Assembly: GCA_964036155.1 (NCBI GenBank)
Contig: OZ038422.1
Span: 17,259,201-17,323,200, forward strand
DNA from: Diploscapter coronatus
Lineage: Eukaryota > Nematoda > Chromadorea > Rhabditida > Rhabditidae
Reading direction: 5' to 3'
DNA length: 64,000 bases
The notes under the pieces are model-generated. The model saw only the letters and a list, made by a program, of their open reading frames with translations, was not told the origin of the DNA and searched no databases. Shown here piece after piece: positions 26,023 through 39,500 of the stretch. Position 1 is the first letter of the stretch. Every line of letters begins with the position of its first letter. The position numbers were made by a program, and so were the translations under genes.

Positions 26023-29000
26023 TTAAATGACGGCAGCGAATTGATCGTCGAACTTCTTAGCGAGTTCCATTCTCTTGTACCTCTTGGCCTCCTTCAGCGC
26101 AAAGCTCAGCATCTCTTTCTTGTCCGTCGCAGTTCCGATCGTCATCTCTGCACTCAGCAGCTTCCACAAATTCGTGCTCTTGCCCGGTTTCCTCATGAGC
26201 TCTGAAATTAAAGTCTTGAAGGTCTATCAGTCGTTCATGGTAAATTACAATTGCTTGAAACATTTGTGAATGAAAATTAAATAAGCTTGAGGCATATTTC
26301 CTGATCTGACTATAAGGCCCCCTATATTTACAGACGGGTAGGGAGGGTAGGAAATATAGGAAAAGCAGAAAAATAAGAAAGAGAAGTCCTTAAATAAAAG
26401 GAGCCTAATCGTAAATGTAGAGAGCGCAAACTCCTCCGTCCATTTGCAGAGAATCCTTACAAAGAGCCGAATGTAGTAGTAGAGTAGATCTCAAAATTTG
26501 AGACGGACCGGAGACGGCTCACTCCTGTTTATAATATTGAGTAAATAGCTTACCCGAGATTCTCTTCTTGATTTCCCTTCTCTGCTTCCTGCTCAGTCCT
26601 TTTCCATGAGTTGCTATGCTTGTGGAAGTGCTCTGTCTGCGCAGCGACAAGGACTGATTTGTCTGACCCTGTGACTCGCTGCCCACACCTAGCACGTCCT
26701 CACGCAAATCGTTGTCCCCGATCAAGTCTATCTCTATCGATGAGCTTCGACGGGCCTGAAAAGAAACCATTGAGTTTTGTAAATTTCAGATCTGCGAAAA
26801 AGTGCATCGAGTTTAAATTACAATTCTACTTTAATGTCAAAATCGAAGATAAGTGAACTCGAACAATCTTGCTGAATTACTCGAAAAGACTCTTACTTTG
26901 ACTCCATTTGGCCTTGTTTCAGCATCGATGTTTATCTCAGGCGAAGTAGGAGCCGAGAATGGGCCAGCTCCGTTGACTGAGTGAGGAGGGGAAGCGAACC
27001 CATTCGTGAGGGGAGAGAGGGAAGGGCCTGGGTCGGACATCGTTAAGAAATCCGAGGCCACAGAGTCGACATCGCTCAGGGCACGCCGTCTGTGTCTGGA
27101 AATGGGCTTGATTAGAAAATTTATTGATCGATTGTTGACTACCTCCAAGTCTTGAGTGCGTGCCTTCCGAGTGGACCAGGTTTGCGGCGAATCATCGGTT
27201 TGATAGGGGCCGCCGTTTCAGCTGGAGTTGCAGCGACGATTTTCTTGTCCTTCCTCGGGTCTTTGGGCGACGCAGAGGGAGGCCCGTTTGCTGCACTATA
27301 GGGACTGGGGCCTTCGCTCACCTGAAAACAATCATTCTTTTGGTTCGTAAATTTTCCCTAATGATTATTTTTGAAAACGGTCAACGGGATCCTATTCTCG
27401 GAAGTGAAACAAATGTGAAAATGGACGATTTTACCCACTTCCCCTTTACGGGTAGATGATCTGGGCATACCGGTGGTGAGGTAAAAATTCTAAGTGGTTC
27501 AGTGCAAATTAAAAACGGTTTTCAGATTCAGAATCAGTACAAACTTTTGCATATCTTTATGTCTAATTTAGCCAAATATCCTAGAATTAAAATTTTCGAT
27601 TTTTCTGCGGCTGATTCAGGAAAAGGGATTCGCCGCTAAAACCATACATTTTACATTTCTTCCACTACCAAGAATAAGACTCCGTTGACCATTTTCAAAA
27701 ATAACTATTAGGAAAAATTTAAGAGCCAAAATAAGCACTAAAATTATAAACGAATACCCTGTACATAGTTTCTTTAGATTTATCATAATTTTTTCTAAGA
27801 ATAAATTGAGATAGTAATGTGTCAAATTCGCATGGAAAAAGTATGCTTTCTCCAGATCAATAATTTTCTTACCTCATCTATAGCCATGCTCTTCTTGTCG
27901 GTCTTGAACGGGTTTCCGAATGCATGCAGCCTCATGGGCTTCGGCTCGACCTCCCGCATCGGGCCCATTCCCAGTGCCTCGTAGCCTTTGATATACTCCT
28001 CGAAGTTGCCCATTCTTGCCACTGGCAGATTGTGAATTTCTTCTGAAAACATAAAACATGTAGGTAGGTATAAAACATACATACAAAACTTTCAAAAATT
28101 GATACTTTATAAACCAAGATAAAATAACATGAAGAATGCGTACCTGCAGTGTGCAACCGCATAACTGTACCGGGCAGACCGCCATTCAAAACGGGCAGAT
28201 GATTTTCACGAAGAAGCAGAGACGTGTTCGCTCGAAGTCTAAAATTTTCATTTTTCTTTTTTTTTTCTATCGTGTTCGCCGCTGAAAAGAGCGCACCCTA
28301 ACTCGAAAACTATTGGTCAATCAAAAATGAGTGTGGCTCCCTTTCTCGCACATCGAGGGGAAAAGAGAAGAAAAGGAGACAGTATTCCCATTTTTGATCG
28401 GAGCACGAGCTCTCCAGCGACAAATATTAACGGTGAGTACAATATTTCTATGTTAAAATTTCTCACTTCATTATGTGCTGGGAAAGAGTCTCTTTCGGGA
28501 TAGAGAATGGGTTTTTGAAAGAGGAAGTGATGCTGGGCTGGGCGCGAGAGTAGGATGAAGACGGATTGCATATCATCATCTGAAACGCCTACATATTCTT
28601 TTACAAAACAATAAACGATTTGAAGTCTAAAAGTTGATTTGTGGAGATAAGATAAGAAAAGAACACGCAATTCTTTGGAATAAATATTTTTAGGTAAGAA
28701 TTTGAATTTTAACTAACCATGGACTGATGTTTTTCCCTGGGGTGAGATTGCGGACCCGTTTCAGCCGGATCGACAATCCTCTTCTTCGCCTCATCCTCCC
28801 GCATCCTTTCTTTCTCCTTTTCCCTCTCGAATCGATTCCGGAACATCTTTCCGTAATCAGGTCGTTGTGCCGCCTGATGACTTCTCCAATTCTTCGCCGG
28901 TTGCACCTTTTCTCGCTTCCCAACTCGAATCTGCGAAATATGAATGCTGTCATTTGAATTGTAGAGGCTTTGGAAATTTTTCGATGTTTTTCTTCTTCAG

Positions 29001-32000
29001 ACAGGGTCAAGTTAACTGTTATCATTTCTCTTTGAAATAAGCCCATAAGGGAATCGCCTATTAGTGTTTTACTCGGAGAATCGATCCGTATTTTCAGGGA
29101 AAATGAATTAGAACACGTTGGTCACGAATATCAGGACTAAAAATGCCGAGCGTGCGCCATAATCCCAAAATTTGGGACCGAATTTCTATCTTCTGTAGCC
29201 TTGCTGCTGCTGCTGCTGCAGCGAATAATGACATAGTCAAATAGTCAAAGCTTGTTTCAAGACGTACGCTAATTTTTCATTGTTAATGTTTGCAAAGTAA
29301 AGAAAAGAGGTAAGCTTGGGTTTAAAATCCTGGAAGCAGGACGAACGAAGGGCACTTTTAATCTGATATTCGTGATCAGCATATCCGAATTGACTCTTCC
29401 AGAAGATATGAAACAATTCTGTGAGTAGCACCCAGTTCGTTTCTCTTGTCAGAATAAAAGTCTATAAGCATCGAATGAAAAATTACCCTCCTTATAGATC
29501 CTGTCTGACTTCCAAATTTTACACCCTTTTCGGGAGCGTTAAAAATGATTAAAATTTACCATGACACTGCTTGCATTGATGGTGGACTCCTGAATGATGG
29601 CCGAGACTCTCTGCACAGACCGTTCGTACTCGTCCCTCCCCTGTATCTTGATCCTATTCAGATAGCCAAGCAGCGCTCCAGAATAGAACTGGCTAGTGCT
29701 CGACTGATCGTCCAACAATCCCCCAGAGATTTTGTATCTGGCCAGGGCTTTTCGAAGGGGCTGGAATGAATAGCTTAAAACCTGAGAAGAAAGGACGAGA
29801 ACACAAGTTAAAACAAGTGATCCAAAGAGCGACTTGAAAGAGTAGTTGCATTATTTTAAGGGGGGATTTAGTTTTGGGCTTTTAAAATATGCGGAAGAGT
29901 AATAAAATTGAGAGATGAAGGATAGGGCAGAACCAGGTAGGGGGTAAATTTAGTATCAAAAGGATAAGCTCGTCGATATGTACATTTTGATGCCCGATTT
30001 GTCCTACCACTCTATTCTTACCTTCTCCATATCTATATCTCTCAATTGTTATTACCCCTCCTGCATATTCAAACCGGATTTTCATACGCCCGCACCTGCC
30101 CGGCGCATTTTAAAAGCCCAAAAATTAAATCCTTCCTCCACGATGATGCAACTACTTTTTCAGGTTGTCATCCAAAGAGATAAATAAATTCCCATTTTAT
30201 CGTGACTTTAACAACTCAAAATATGAAGAAGAAGAAGAAGAAGAGTATTAGCGTTATTTAGCAACTCACCCCGAGATAGTAGGGAGGAACGGAGTCGAGA
30301 TACTTGTCGAGTCTCTGCTTCCAGTGGGAATATTGCAGTCCGTTTCTTATACTGATGTTATTTGCCTGAATCAATCGACATACTTGTTGTCAATTAGCAC
30401 GGAATCACCTTGAATTCATCAAGGAGTTGTATGAGGACGGGATAGTTATAGGGCATGACGAACAGGTTGACACTTTGTCCGGAAGAAGCCGCTTTCATGT
30501 AGCCGAATGGCTTGCCTGCTCCCTCCTGCTTGAACGAGTTCTTGATGAACACCTGAAAATTCAGAAGTCATCCCGACAAGGAAGAACGTTGGTCGGTGTT
30601 GCAAATTCAAGAGAGCTGAGTAACAAGCAAAACTAGGTAGGGCTCAAGCCAGATCGTCTTGTGCACCTCCTAAGACAAAATATTCTGCCAAAGTCACTTT
30701 GCGACCTCCACTATGTGTCAACTTTCTATCGAATAGTTTTTATTTGTGTACCTTCTCCCCTATGATTTTATAGTGTTTGTTCTAGCTGAAAGTCTGCCTG
30801 GGCCTGAGTACAAGTGTCCCAAGATATTTTCAGCAAGTAACACATGCTCAGTGATCTAAATCATCGATATTGCTTACCTGCAGACACAGATTGGTCTGTG
30901 GACCAAAATGTTCCAGAATATATTCGGACACAGGAGAGGGCTCCAATTCGTACTTGTCGAAGGGAAAGTCAGCAATGACTTGAGATTGGGCTGGCTCGAT
31001 GTTGAACAACAAAATGGGCTGGGCTGTGCGAGGCGGGATGACATTGCTGAAAAGATTATTTTGAATTGCACTAGAGATAAAACGTCATAAAGAAATAGCG
31101 AACTATTTCACTCAAGTATTAGCATAAATTAACCCACTCGACTTTCTCGGGCCAAAATGCCTCAGGAATGGGCCAGTGGACGAGAGGAGGTCGGCCAGCG
31201 ATTCCTCTCAGAATGAGACTCGTGACGAATTGATTCTCGAGAGCCCTCTTCAGCTTCAGCTTCGACTCATCCAGCTGGGGCAGGCCGAACAGAGCAGGAC
31301 TGTCGAATCGAATTGTCACGCCGAATCTGAGCATCGAAGTGAGGATGTTCTCGATACACTGGTTGATGTGTTTGTGCATTCGCACGCAGAACGAACGGCC
31401 TGCAAATAAATCAATTTGGCTCATTTGAAAATAAGAGCTGAAAGAGTAAATCAAATTTCACTCTGGCGGTAGGTCATTCACGAATAAGTAATTTTGTCAT
31501 TGATAAAAAATCCGAACCAAATTTCAAGATATTTCCCACTCGAAGAATAATTTTTACCTCCAGTAGAAGAGGAGATTTTCTCTATCGCACTCGCGTCCCT
31601 CTCGACTTTCGTGATCGGGGTATTTTTGGCAATGACAGAAGGCAGCCGGAACACGACGGAATAGAGCCTTTGATCCCATCTGAATGCCTCGCGAGTCAGC
31701 TCGCTGCCGTTCGATTGCTTCCCATCGAAAATCAGCTGAAATGAGTCGTTTCAATGAATGTCATGATTTCATTCAATCAACCTGAAAATCTTCCTTCATC
31801 GAGGCTGCGGCAGACGAATCTGTCAGGGCGATGACCACTGCCGGCTCGATGAAGTGTGGGAAGCGGCCACAACCGTAATTGTCGATACCTGAATGAACAT
31901 CGAGTTCGCCACTAATATCCGACGCTGAAAGAGCGCGTTCCAACTCGAAAACTTTCTCCAATCAAAAATGAGAGTATGGCTTCCTTTTTCGCACACCAAA

Positions 32001-32879
32001 GGGAAAAGAGAAGAAAGGGAGACAGAACTCTCATTTTTATTGAAGCAATAGTTTTTGAGTTAGAACGCGCGCTTTCAGCGTCGAATATTAGTGGCGAACA
32101 CGATAATTGAATCGTTGATGCATCAGTCAGATTCTAAAAATTGAAATTATGTGAGCGGTGACGAGATCAAGAGGTTTTCGGGATTTGGGATCACCTGATC
32201 ATCGTCATCTGCTGCATTTCTGCATTTGTCATCGGTTTTTTTGATTTATTTCTTTCCTATACTCTCTCGTCTTTCCATCCGATTATAAATACAGCGGACG
32301 ACAAAACACGAGGTCAGAGATTAAGCGTGTTGAAATTTTCTATCAAATCATGCTTTCTTCTGTCTTCCTTACCCGTAGAAGTCCTAGTAAGGTTGACGAA
32401 TCGAAAAGCATTCAGAATGGCGGCAGGTAGGGGGCAGCAGCCCTTCGGCCGCAGCAATTTGAGTTGCTCGTTGAATGTGGCGTTGTTCTCCTTCCAGCCA
32501 GACTTCACATTGAAGGGATACTCATCAGAGGACATCAGCATGAAGCGGTCACAGCCGCGCGCTGTCACTTCGCGATTCCGCAGCTGAATTGAGGCAGAAT
32601 TAACTTGTCCTTCAGGGAGCTTATGATTTTTATTAATCGTCGTTTCCACCATTTTTAGGGAAGATTTGATCAGATTCAAGCTAGGCACGAAAATGTGGTC
32701 AAGAATGTACTAACGAGTATTTCGTTTAATACGCGCTTCTCCCTATAATTGCTCTTTAGTCCTCTCACCTTGAGCATATCCGTGATGAAGCTCTTAGAGA
32801 TGTCGAGGAGGCTGACCCCCTGATAGAACTTCTGTCCCATGGACGTGCTGTTGTCCACCACGAAAACAATGATCGTCAT
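26023..32879 (-). CDS. INTS6: Integrator complex subunit 6
   Basis: Subunit of Integrator, which cleaves nascent snRNA and attenuates RNA polymerase II transcription; INTS6 helps recruit PP2A. Seventeen exons: 32879-32769, 32583-32373, 31888-31782, 31735-31558, 31399-31138, 31046-30878, 30552-30409, 30365-30270, 29760-29560, 28930-28718, 28579-28467, 28238-28144, 28042-27873, 27321-27143, 27095-26897, 26755-26554 and 26201-26023; 942 aa (human 887). The N-terminal vWA domain has an intact MIDAS start D9-x-S-x-S13. Further family blocks are IDNYGCGRFPHFIEPAVV, FPFDKYELEPSP, FVMPYNYPVL and VPPYYLG. The C-terminal signature AFGNPFKTDKKSMAIDE and a terminal helix (FALKEAKRYKRMEL) are conserved. 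Exon 5 uses donor GTGGGT. Confidence 0.93.
28270..28440. mobile_element. MITE family B copy filling an INTS6 intron
   Basis: The left arm (CGTGTTCGCCGCTGAAAAG) and right arm (CTCCAGCGACAAATATTAAC) are inverted and match the copy at 31900-32104, including internal CAATCAAAAATGAG and GGGAAAAGAGAAGAAA. The element takes up most of the 228-bp intron 28239-28466. The left arm has lost part of the terminal motif. Confidence 0.7.
29829..30169. mobile_element. MITE family C, 341 bp, with 9-bp target duplication
   Basis: Long imperfect terminal inverted repeats (GAAAGAGTAGTTGCAT type, continuing through TTTTGGGCTTTTAAAATATGC and GTAATAAAATTGAGAGAT). It is flanked by ATCCAAAGA at 29820-29828 and 30170-30178. 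MULE-like by duplication length; non-coding. The right arm has an extra segment absent from the left. It lies in the INTS6 intron between exons 8 and 9. A related copy is at about 60225-60455. Confidence 0.75.
30225..30243. repeat. GAA microsatellite
   Basis: Six GAA units in an INTS6 intron, close to the family C element. Confidence 0.85.
31900..32104. mobile_element. MITE family B, most complete copy
   Basis: About 205 bp with well-matched inverted ends (GTTCGCCACTAATAT, CGACGCTGAAAG and CGCGTTC at the left; mirrored at the right) and an inner CAATCAAAAATGAGAG with its inverse. It lies in INTS6 intron 2. No clear target duplication. Other copies are at 28270-28440 and, as a solo arm, 7136-7190. 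Confidence 0.75.
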
Positions 32880-33568
32880 TCGTCGCTTCTTTCAGTCACA
32901 ACAAAGAATCGATTTCTGAACAGATTCCTTACTTCATTCCCAAATGGTCAGTTTTGCTGCTGCTGCTGCAGAAACAACTTGCATTGGCTCTGACTCGTTC
33001 GCCAAATTCTCTGGACGATTTGCAGTGACAAGAAATTACTGAGATCCCAATGAAAGTTGCTTCCTCAGCGCAAGCTAATGAAGCGAATCAGGAAATTGGC
33101 GGAAATGGAAATTCGGTTTAGATTTGATCATTTTTCTTCAAGTTTCAGTTACTAGGGGTAAGCCTCAGACAGTGTAGCGGACTTTAGTATTTCCATTTCC
33201 GTCGCCTCTCCTGATTCCTGCCTCCTTGCCCTACCTCTCGTGCCCTTCCTTCAGATGCTCATCACCTGCAGTCTCTGCAGCTCTGCCCGATTCCCTTCCA
33301 CTTGCTCTGCTTCCGGCAGTCACTCTCGCTCACAACCTGCAGTGAACTCGCGAGATTTCCACCGCAAATCTCCGAAAATACAACAAATCACAGAAAACTC
33401 CGATAAAATACGACTAAACCTTCTCAAAAAATGAGAGCGAAATAGTGTGGAAGCAGAGAAAAAAGGAAATTTGCGCTTGTAAACGCTGTTCGCTTTGCCT
33501 TGATTAAATTCGTTTTTCTTCGATTGCCGTCGATTTTCCTGTCAACTTTTGCGTGACTTTTCAGAGAA
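32880..33568. promoter_or_regulatory. Divergent promoter region of INTS6 and MED14
   Basis: 689 bp between divergent start codons. The MED14 ATG is 5 bp after a good acceptor (TTTTCAG), so a MED14 5' non-coding exon probably lies here. A short CTG tract sits at about 32956. No other structure seen. Confidence 0.5.
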
Positions 33569-36500
33569 ATGTCGGAAGAGGACTTCTCGCGATCAATCCT
33601 GCTGAGTGCGGGGAAGAACACTCCCACAGTCAGTCTCAACTACCTCCTCGAAATCGCCATTCAGCAGGTCTTCCACGAAATCACCATCCTTTCCGAGCTG
33701 TAAGCGTTCTCTTCTCTTCGGAGATTCGATTTTCTGTTTCAGCTTGGGGAAGAAACAGGACAATGAGAAGAAGATCAGTCTGGTGCAGTTCGCGCATTCC
33801 ACGAGAATGCTCTTCGTCAAGCTGCTCGCTCTCGTCAAATGGGTCAAAACCAGCAAGAAATTCGAGTCCTGCACGGTCCGTTTTCTACTTTCTTATTTTC
33901 TTTCATGGTGATTAGAAAAAGAAACCCTTTGAAAAGGCCTTGAAACAAATTAGAATGAGAAAAAATTCCTTGGCAAAAGTTTCATGAGAATATCATGTCT
34001 TGTGCCGTGACCACCAAGAGAACTATGACTCAAATTAAAACTCGACGAATCTTGTTTGCTACATCAAATCATGGAGGTCTCTTGTAGCGTTTTTAAAATG
34101 CTTCCGAAATCGTCTTTTATTTCACGTGTTTTCTTCGATCATGATAACGCTTTCTGATTCTGTCGTTGATTGGAGAGAAAGTCGATATTCATGCGCAGCA
34201 ATTAGAAATCGAATTTGGAGCGAAATAGTGAGTCACGGAGAAGAGAAGCGAAACGCATAGTGTACTTTTGGATATCGACGTTCTCTCCAATCAATAATAG
34301 CAGTTGTCCCCAAAATTGCTCTATTATTCAGTCGATATGCTGTCTTCTGGATCAGCAGTCTCAACTGTTCGTGCAGACAGCAGACACTTTGGCGAAGTAC
34401 ACGACTGTAGACCTGTTGCTAGCGAGACTGCCCATGTTCCAGGTCTTCCCTGCTCTCGACATACTCACCAAGGCAGGATAGCAGTTGCATTCAACAATGA
34501 CACCAACCAAATTCAGGGTCATTTCCCTCGTCTGCCGCAATGCATCAAGGAGGCCTTCGTCAAGAAGAAGAACATCAACAAACGAGATCAGGCCAGAGTT
34601 CTGCACAGACTCAACACAGTCATCGAGAGGAGAATCGCCAAGCTGGCTTCGGAATTCTCCCCCAGAATCAAGCAGATCAGCATCAAAAATGGAGTTGTTA
34701 GTTTTGTCGTTTTTGGAAAGAAATTCGGATTATTTGAATCATGACAAAAACCCTTGACACCCGACGAAATTGTTCAGAAGAAAAGTGTTTCATGCTTCTC
34801 ACTCAAGGCAGTTAACAATGTCACGTTAAACCAGAATTCTTGTCGGAAACACAACATGGAAACGTTTTTAATTTGAATCTAACTAAGTTTATTCATCCAT
34901 TTTACTCTTTGATTTGATCCGCAAAGATACTTTCTTTCAGCTGACGATCGTTGTTCCTGGAGAATTCGAGTTTCAAGTGGCAGTGTTTGGCGAGGCAGAG
35001 ACGGAGAGATGGCTGCTGCTGAACGTGAACATGCTTGTGGATGACTACGAGATCGGGTTCGGGGTGGATCTCATTCACCCCTCCCAGATGCTGTTGGTAC
35101 ATCAAGTGCTGCAGTCCAGGATTAATGAGGCTCAAAATGTGAGTTTTCATTTTTCTAATTTCTTCTGATGATGATATTTTCTTTGAAAATGCATGAAACA
35201 CTAGAAAAGATGAACAGATAACTTCATAGGAAGTTAGAACAAAGAGATTTATTTGAATATGTTCAGCCAATTGCGGATGCGTACAAGTTCCTGCATTACT
35301 ACGCCCTGTCCGCCCAACTCGACATTCTCTTCTGCCAATTGACGAGTCTCATCAGCAATGGAAGATTCAGGTTAGATTTGGCTCTTATCTCAGCATTTTA
35401 TAGATGACAACCGAAAAATCGCCGATAAATTCGGTTTCTTCTTTTTAAAGATATAGAAAATAACAGTGGAGTCATGATCTGAAACTAATATTTCAGAGAC
35501 AATGTGATAATCGAAAAGTACAATGAGACAGAGCATTTTCTGCTGCTTGGCTATTGGATCAAGAAACCCAAGATGAGGATTGCTGTGCCTGGAGTCAAGT
35601 AGGAACTCATTTCAATTGTCAAGTGATAATGAGGTGTTTCAGACCAGTGCCCCAATATCGTCTGCAAGTGTCGTTCAACCCGCGAGACCCAGATGGAGGT
35701 CTGCTCATTCGACACTTTCCCTCTGCCACTGGAATCAGCAATTTCGACATCGGAAAGGGGTGAGATTTCATTATATGAAGATAAAAATGGTCTCCTGTAA
35801 AAGACGCTGTCTCTCTTTCTTATTTTTTCTCCTTTGCCTACACTCACTCACTCTAAAATCCGGCGTCTAATGCAGACGGTATCGATGTAGCGGCAGTGTA
35901 TAATACAGCAAGCCTAAAATAGTGATGATTCTTTCTTTCAGACAAATGCGCATCGAGCATGTGCTAGCAGAGACGTTCATAATTCGATGCAAAGAGCGGC
36001 TGCTGAGGATTCGAAAGAACCTCGAAGCTGAACATCCCAAGGCCTACATTGCACAGACGGGTAATTTTAGAATTCTTGTTTACTCTTTCTTTTATCTTCT
36101 TCGTGCTAAGAGGGTTGGGGGTATTTTCTCATTCTCTCCTATGTTATAGATTCGGATCCCTGGGTTAATTGTAAGAAAGATATTGGGAATGCACATGCAA
36201 AGGCAGGAAAATTCGAAATGTCTTCCTTCAAAACAGCCATTCTCACATTAAATAGATTATTTCGCTCAGGCGACACCTCTCCAACCCTGACTCTTCTGCT
36301 GTGCGACGACGAGATGAGCTGTCCCGAGGAGCATCTAGTGATCGCGGTCAACATGTTCACGGGCAGGGTGATCTGCTCTGTCACCTGCTTGAATGTCTCT
36401 CAAAGAGCCACCTTGAGGGAACTCGAAAAGGCTCTCTATGACAACTACAACCAGGACACCATCAAGCGATGCCTCAACAGACTCAAGTATGTCTATTTAT

Positions 36501-39500
36501 CCAGCTTAACTTACTTCTATCTTCAGAATAATGGTGATGATCGAGAGATATCGCCGCTCCGTTACAACTCTGCAAATCCGTATCGTCAGCGAAAATCAGA
36601 TGCTCCCCTGTCTGCAAAAGGTATGGAAATTCGAACTTATCTTTCTCAATGACTACGAATGGAAAATACAATACCTCTATCTTAATTTTTATTATTCAAC
36701 AGGGAGAATTGTCGCTTTTGAATCTCTTAGTCTTTACTTTGTTCTCAAAATTCTACAATTTACCGAAGCATAAGTAATGAAGTGGCTGATTTCAGGTTCG
36801 ACCGATTCCCAAAGACAAAATCTGCCTGCAATTCATCAAAGAGGAAGAGTATTACTTGGTGAGAGATTCCATCCATTTTCATCAATTTTACCTATTCTTC
36901 TAGATAATTACGTTCACAGCAGAGTCATTCTCCTACCTGCAAATCAACATCTACCTCTTGTGGTCCACTGATGAACGCACGCAGATGATCGAGATTCAGC
37001 CTGTAAAACTTTATTTTTCTTTCACTCATCTATAAAAATCATGGTTTCCAGACAAATCGAATCTTCTCAGTTTCGTACAGCCGATTGACTCGCAGAAACG
37101 AGGCAAACGTGGATAACATCCCTCCTGTTCGAGTAAGAAACTTTAATAGATGCGTTCCATTTCAAACTATTCGGTAATAGCAATATGACTGCACAATTTG
37201 TATTAAATCATAACTTTTTGCTTCAAAATCGTGCCACCATATTGTCATTTTGTATTACTAAAAATGCAATTTGTTATGATAATTCAGAATTTCGAAATAT
37301 TATATTTTCAAACCATTTTTTGTAGCCGATCAAAGGCTCATATCGTGATTTGACCTGTGCCATTGCGAGTGTGGAGGAGCGAATTCTGCTGAAGCGCTTG
37401 GGAGAGCAGCTCAAGAACAAGGGCATTCCGCACGACCTCGTCAACCAGGAGGACGCTGTTGGTGGGCTCGTCGTCCACATCAAGAAGTTAGTATACAGTC
37501 ATTTTAGTCGCACTTTTTTCCTTTTCAAGCAATAGTTATACTCGAAAATATTCATGCTGTGGCATTTGAAACGCGTCTATGTAAGCACGACAAAGGCAAT
37601 AAACCCGCCTATTCCACACTCGGATGCTAATGAATGCACTACTTTAGTCCATGCGAATTGACTTGAGCCCATAGTCGAATCTTTTGAAGATTTATTTAAT
37701 CATGAAAATGGAGTGGGACAAAAATAACAGAGCAGCCGTGTTCTTCTGCTCTGTCCATGAGAAAGACCAATGTTGGAGACACGATAGAGAAAGGGCTAAT
37801 CTCTTACCGAGAGATATCAAAAGAGCAATAGAATCAAGAAAAGTGATATGAGAAAGTCGTTAGATCAAACGAATGAGCAAACATTTTCTGACCAGCGAAA
37901 AAATTGAAAGATCAATGTGAAAATTTGTTTAAAGCTTAAGGAAAATTTGTGCGATTAGCACAGCCTTTTTTGTTATTTTTCAAAAATGATTCTGTAGTGC
38001 CCAAACCCTGATCGGTGCCCATTCGGCGGACTTCTTCGGAAATGTGGGTCGTTGCTGTCTGCGCATCGACAACCGAGTGCGAACCTCGTGGCCCTTGGAA
38101 TGCTGCATGCACAACATCCCCCTCGTGGCTGATGTCGACCCCAACAGGAAGAACCCCACGGTTTGCGTTATTTTCTCGACTCTTTCACAAACCACCTCTT
38201 CCAGTCCTGTACGTGGGTGCAAGATGTGAGCATCTCAGGCCTGAATCCGGCAGCAGGCGCGAGTGACTCGATTGGAGACCAGATTCTGGACCGTCTGGAC
38301 AAGTACTGCAGCATGTACAACATAGTCAGGAAGTTCGCTGTCGCCTACGACAAATACTATCGAAATTACACTTCGGTTAGTTTTTTTGTTTTCCTCTCGC
38401 AAACGAATTAACTCATTTGTTTGCAGATAGAGGCATTCACCTTCCATAAGCTGCTTCTGCTGTACGGAGACGAAAGGGACCAACTGATGATTCTGTCCTT
38501 CCGACCCAAAAAAACTACAAATGAACGATTCGGACTCAATTTCGGACAGGTTCATCATTTAATATTGCCTTTATTTTGGTCGAATGTGCAAGGCTTCGAG
38601 GATGGTATTCTTTCAAAACTTACAGAAAAATATATCAAAACTTCGGATTTAATTTTTCCATAATAATACTCATAAAAGTAAGCTATTACCAAAAAATTTT
38701 ATGCTAATTTATGGGGTGTCGAAAAAGTACTGAGATTTTAGAGAATCGTGAAGATATGAGAAATCTGATATTGAAGTAAAATTGAAGCTTTTCATTATCT
38801 TATTCCTCATGTCTTTGTTTTCACTATTTGCAATAAAATTCAGACGACTCCACGACGAATTCTGAGCAAAGTTGGCCCGATGAATATGAACCTGGAAAAC
38901 CGATGGAATCCGCATGGACTTTTCACTTCGATTCTCAAGGACAAGTACGAGCTTTTCTTTCGTTTCATAGAAAATCTTATCTTTTCCAGACTGAATAGAG
39001 AAGGCGATTTGATTGGCCTGGTCCAATACCTCATTTCGACTTCTTCCACCTTGGGCTGCTTGATTCACTTTTCGAGAGTCAGATACCAGTCATACAAGTA
39101 CCTGCCCTACATGACTGGGAGTGAGATACAATTCCCGCTCAAGTTGAAAGTAATTTTACGTTTTTATGTCTCGTAGAAAAATATGTATTAGTGGCGCGAA
39201 AGAAAGAGGTCATCGGGAGCTGATGCACGCAGAGGAAATGCTTTAACTATGTCTCTAACTTTCTTCGTTGATCACGCTATTTCTTTGTAGGGTTGCCAGA
39301 ATCTGCTAGCCCCCTCTATGCTTGAACAACTCCTTTTTTGCGCGTTGACAATATCTTTTCGTGCATTTTTGGGTGGAGCATAATTTTAAGATTTCATTTG
39401 CTGAATTCTTTGATCGAATATTTTTGTTTCCATTCCAAAACTCACTTATTATTTTCCAGTCCTCTCTGCACCCAGTGACAGACACAGACATCCGCCTCAC

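Noticed and set aside
26023..32879. First impression of a Ku70/Ku80-like gene (vWA domain at the N-terminus)
   Set aside because: The C-terminal HAFGNPFKTDKKSMAIDE block and the FPFDKYELEPSP region identify INTS6.
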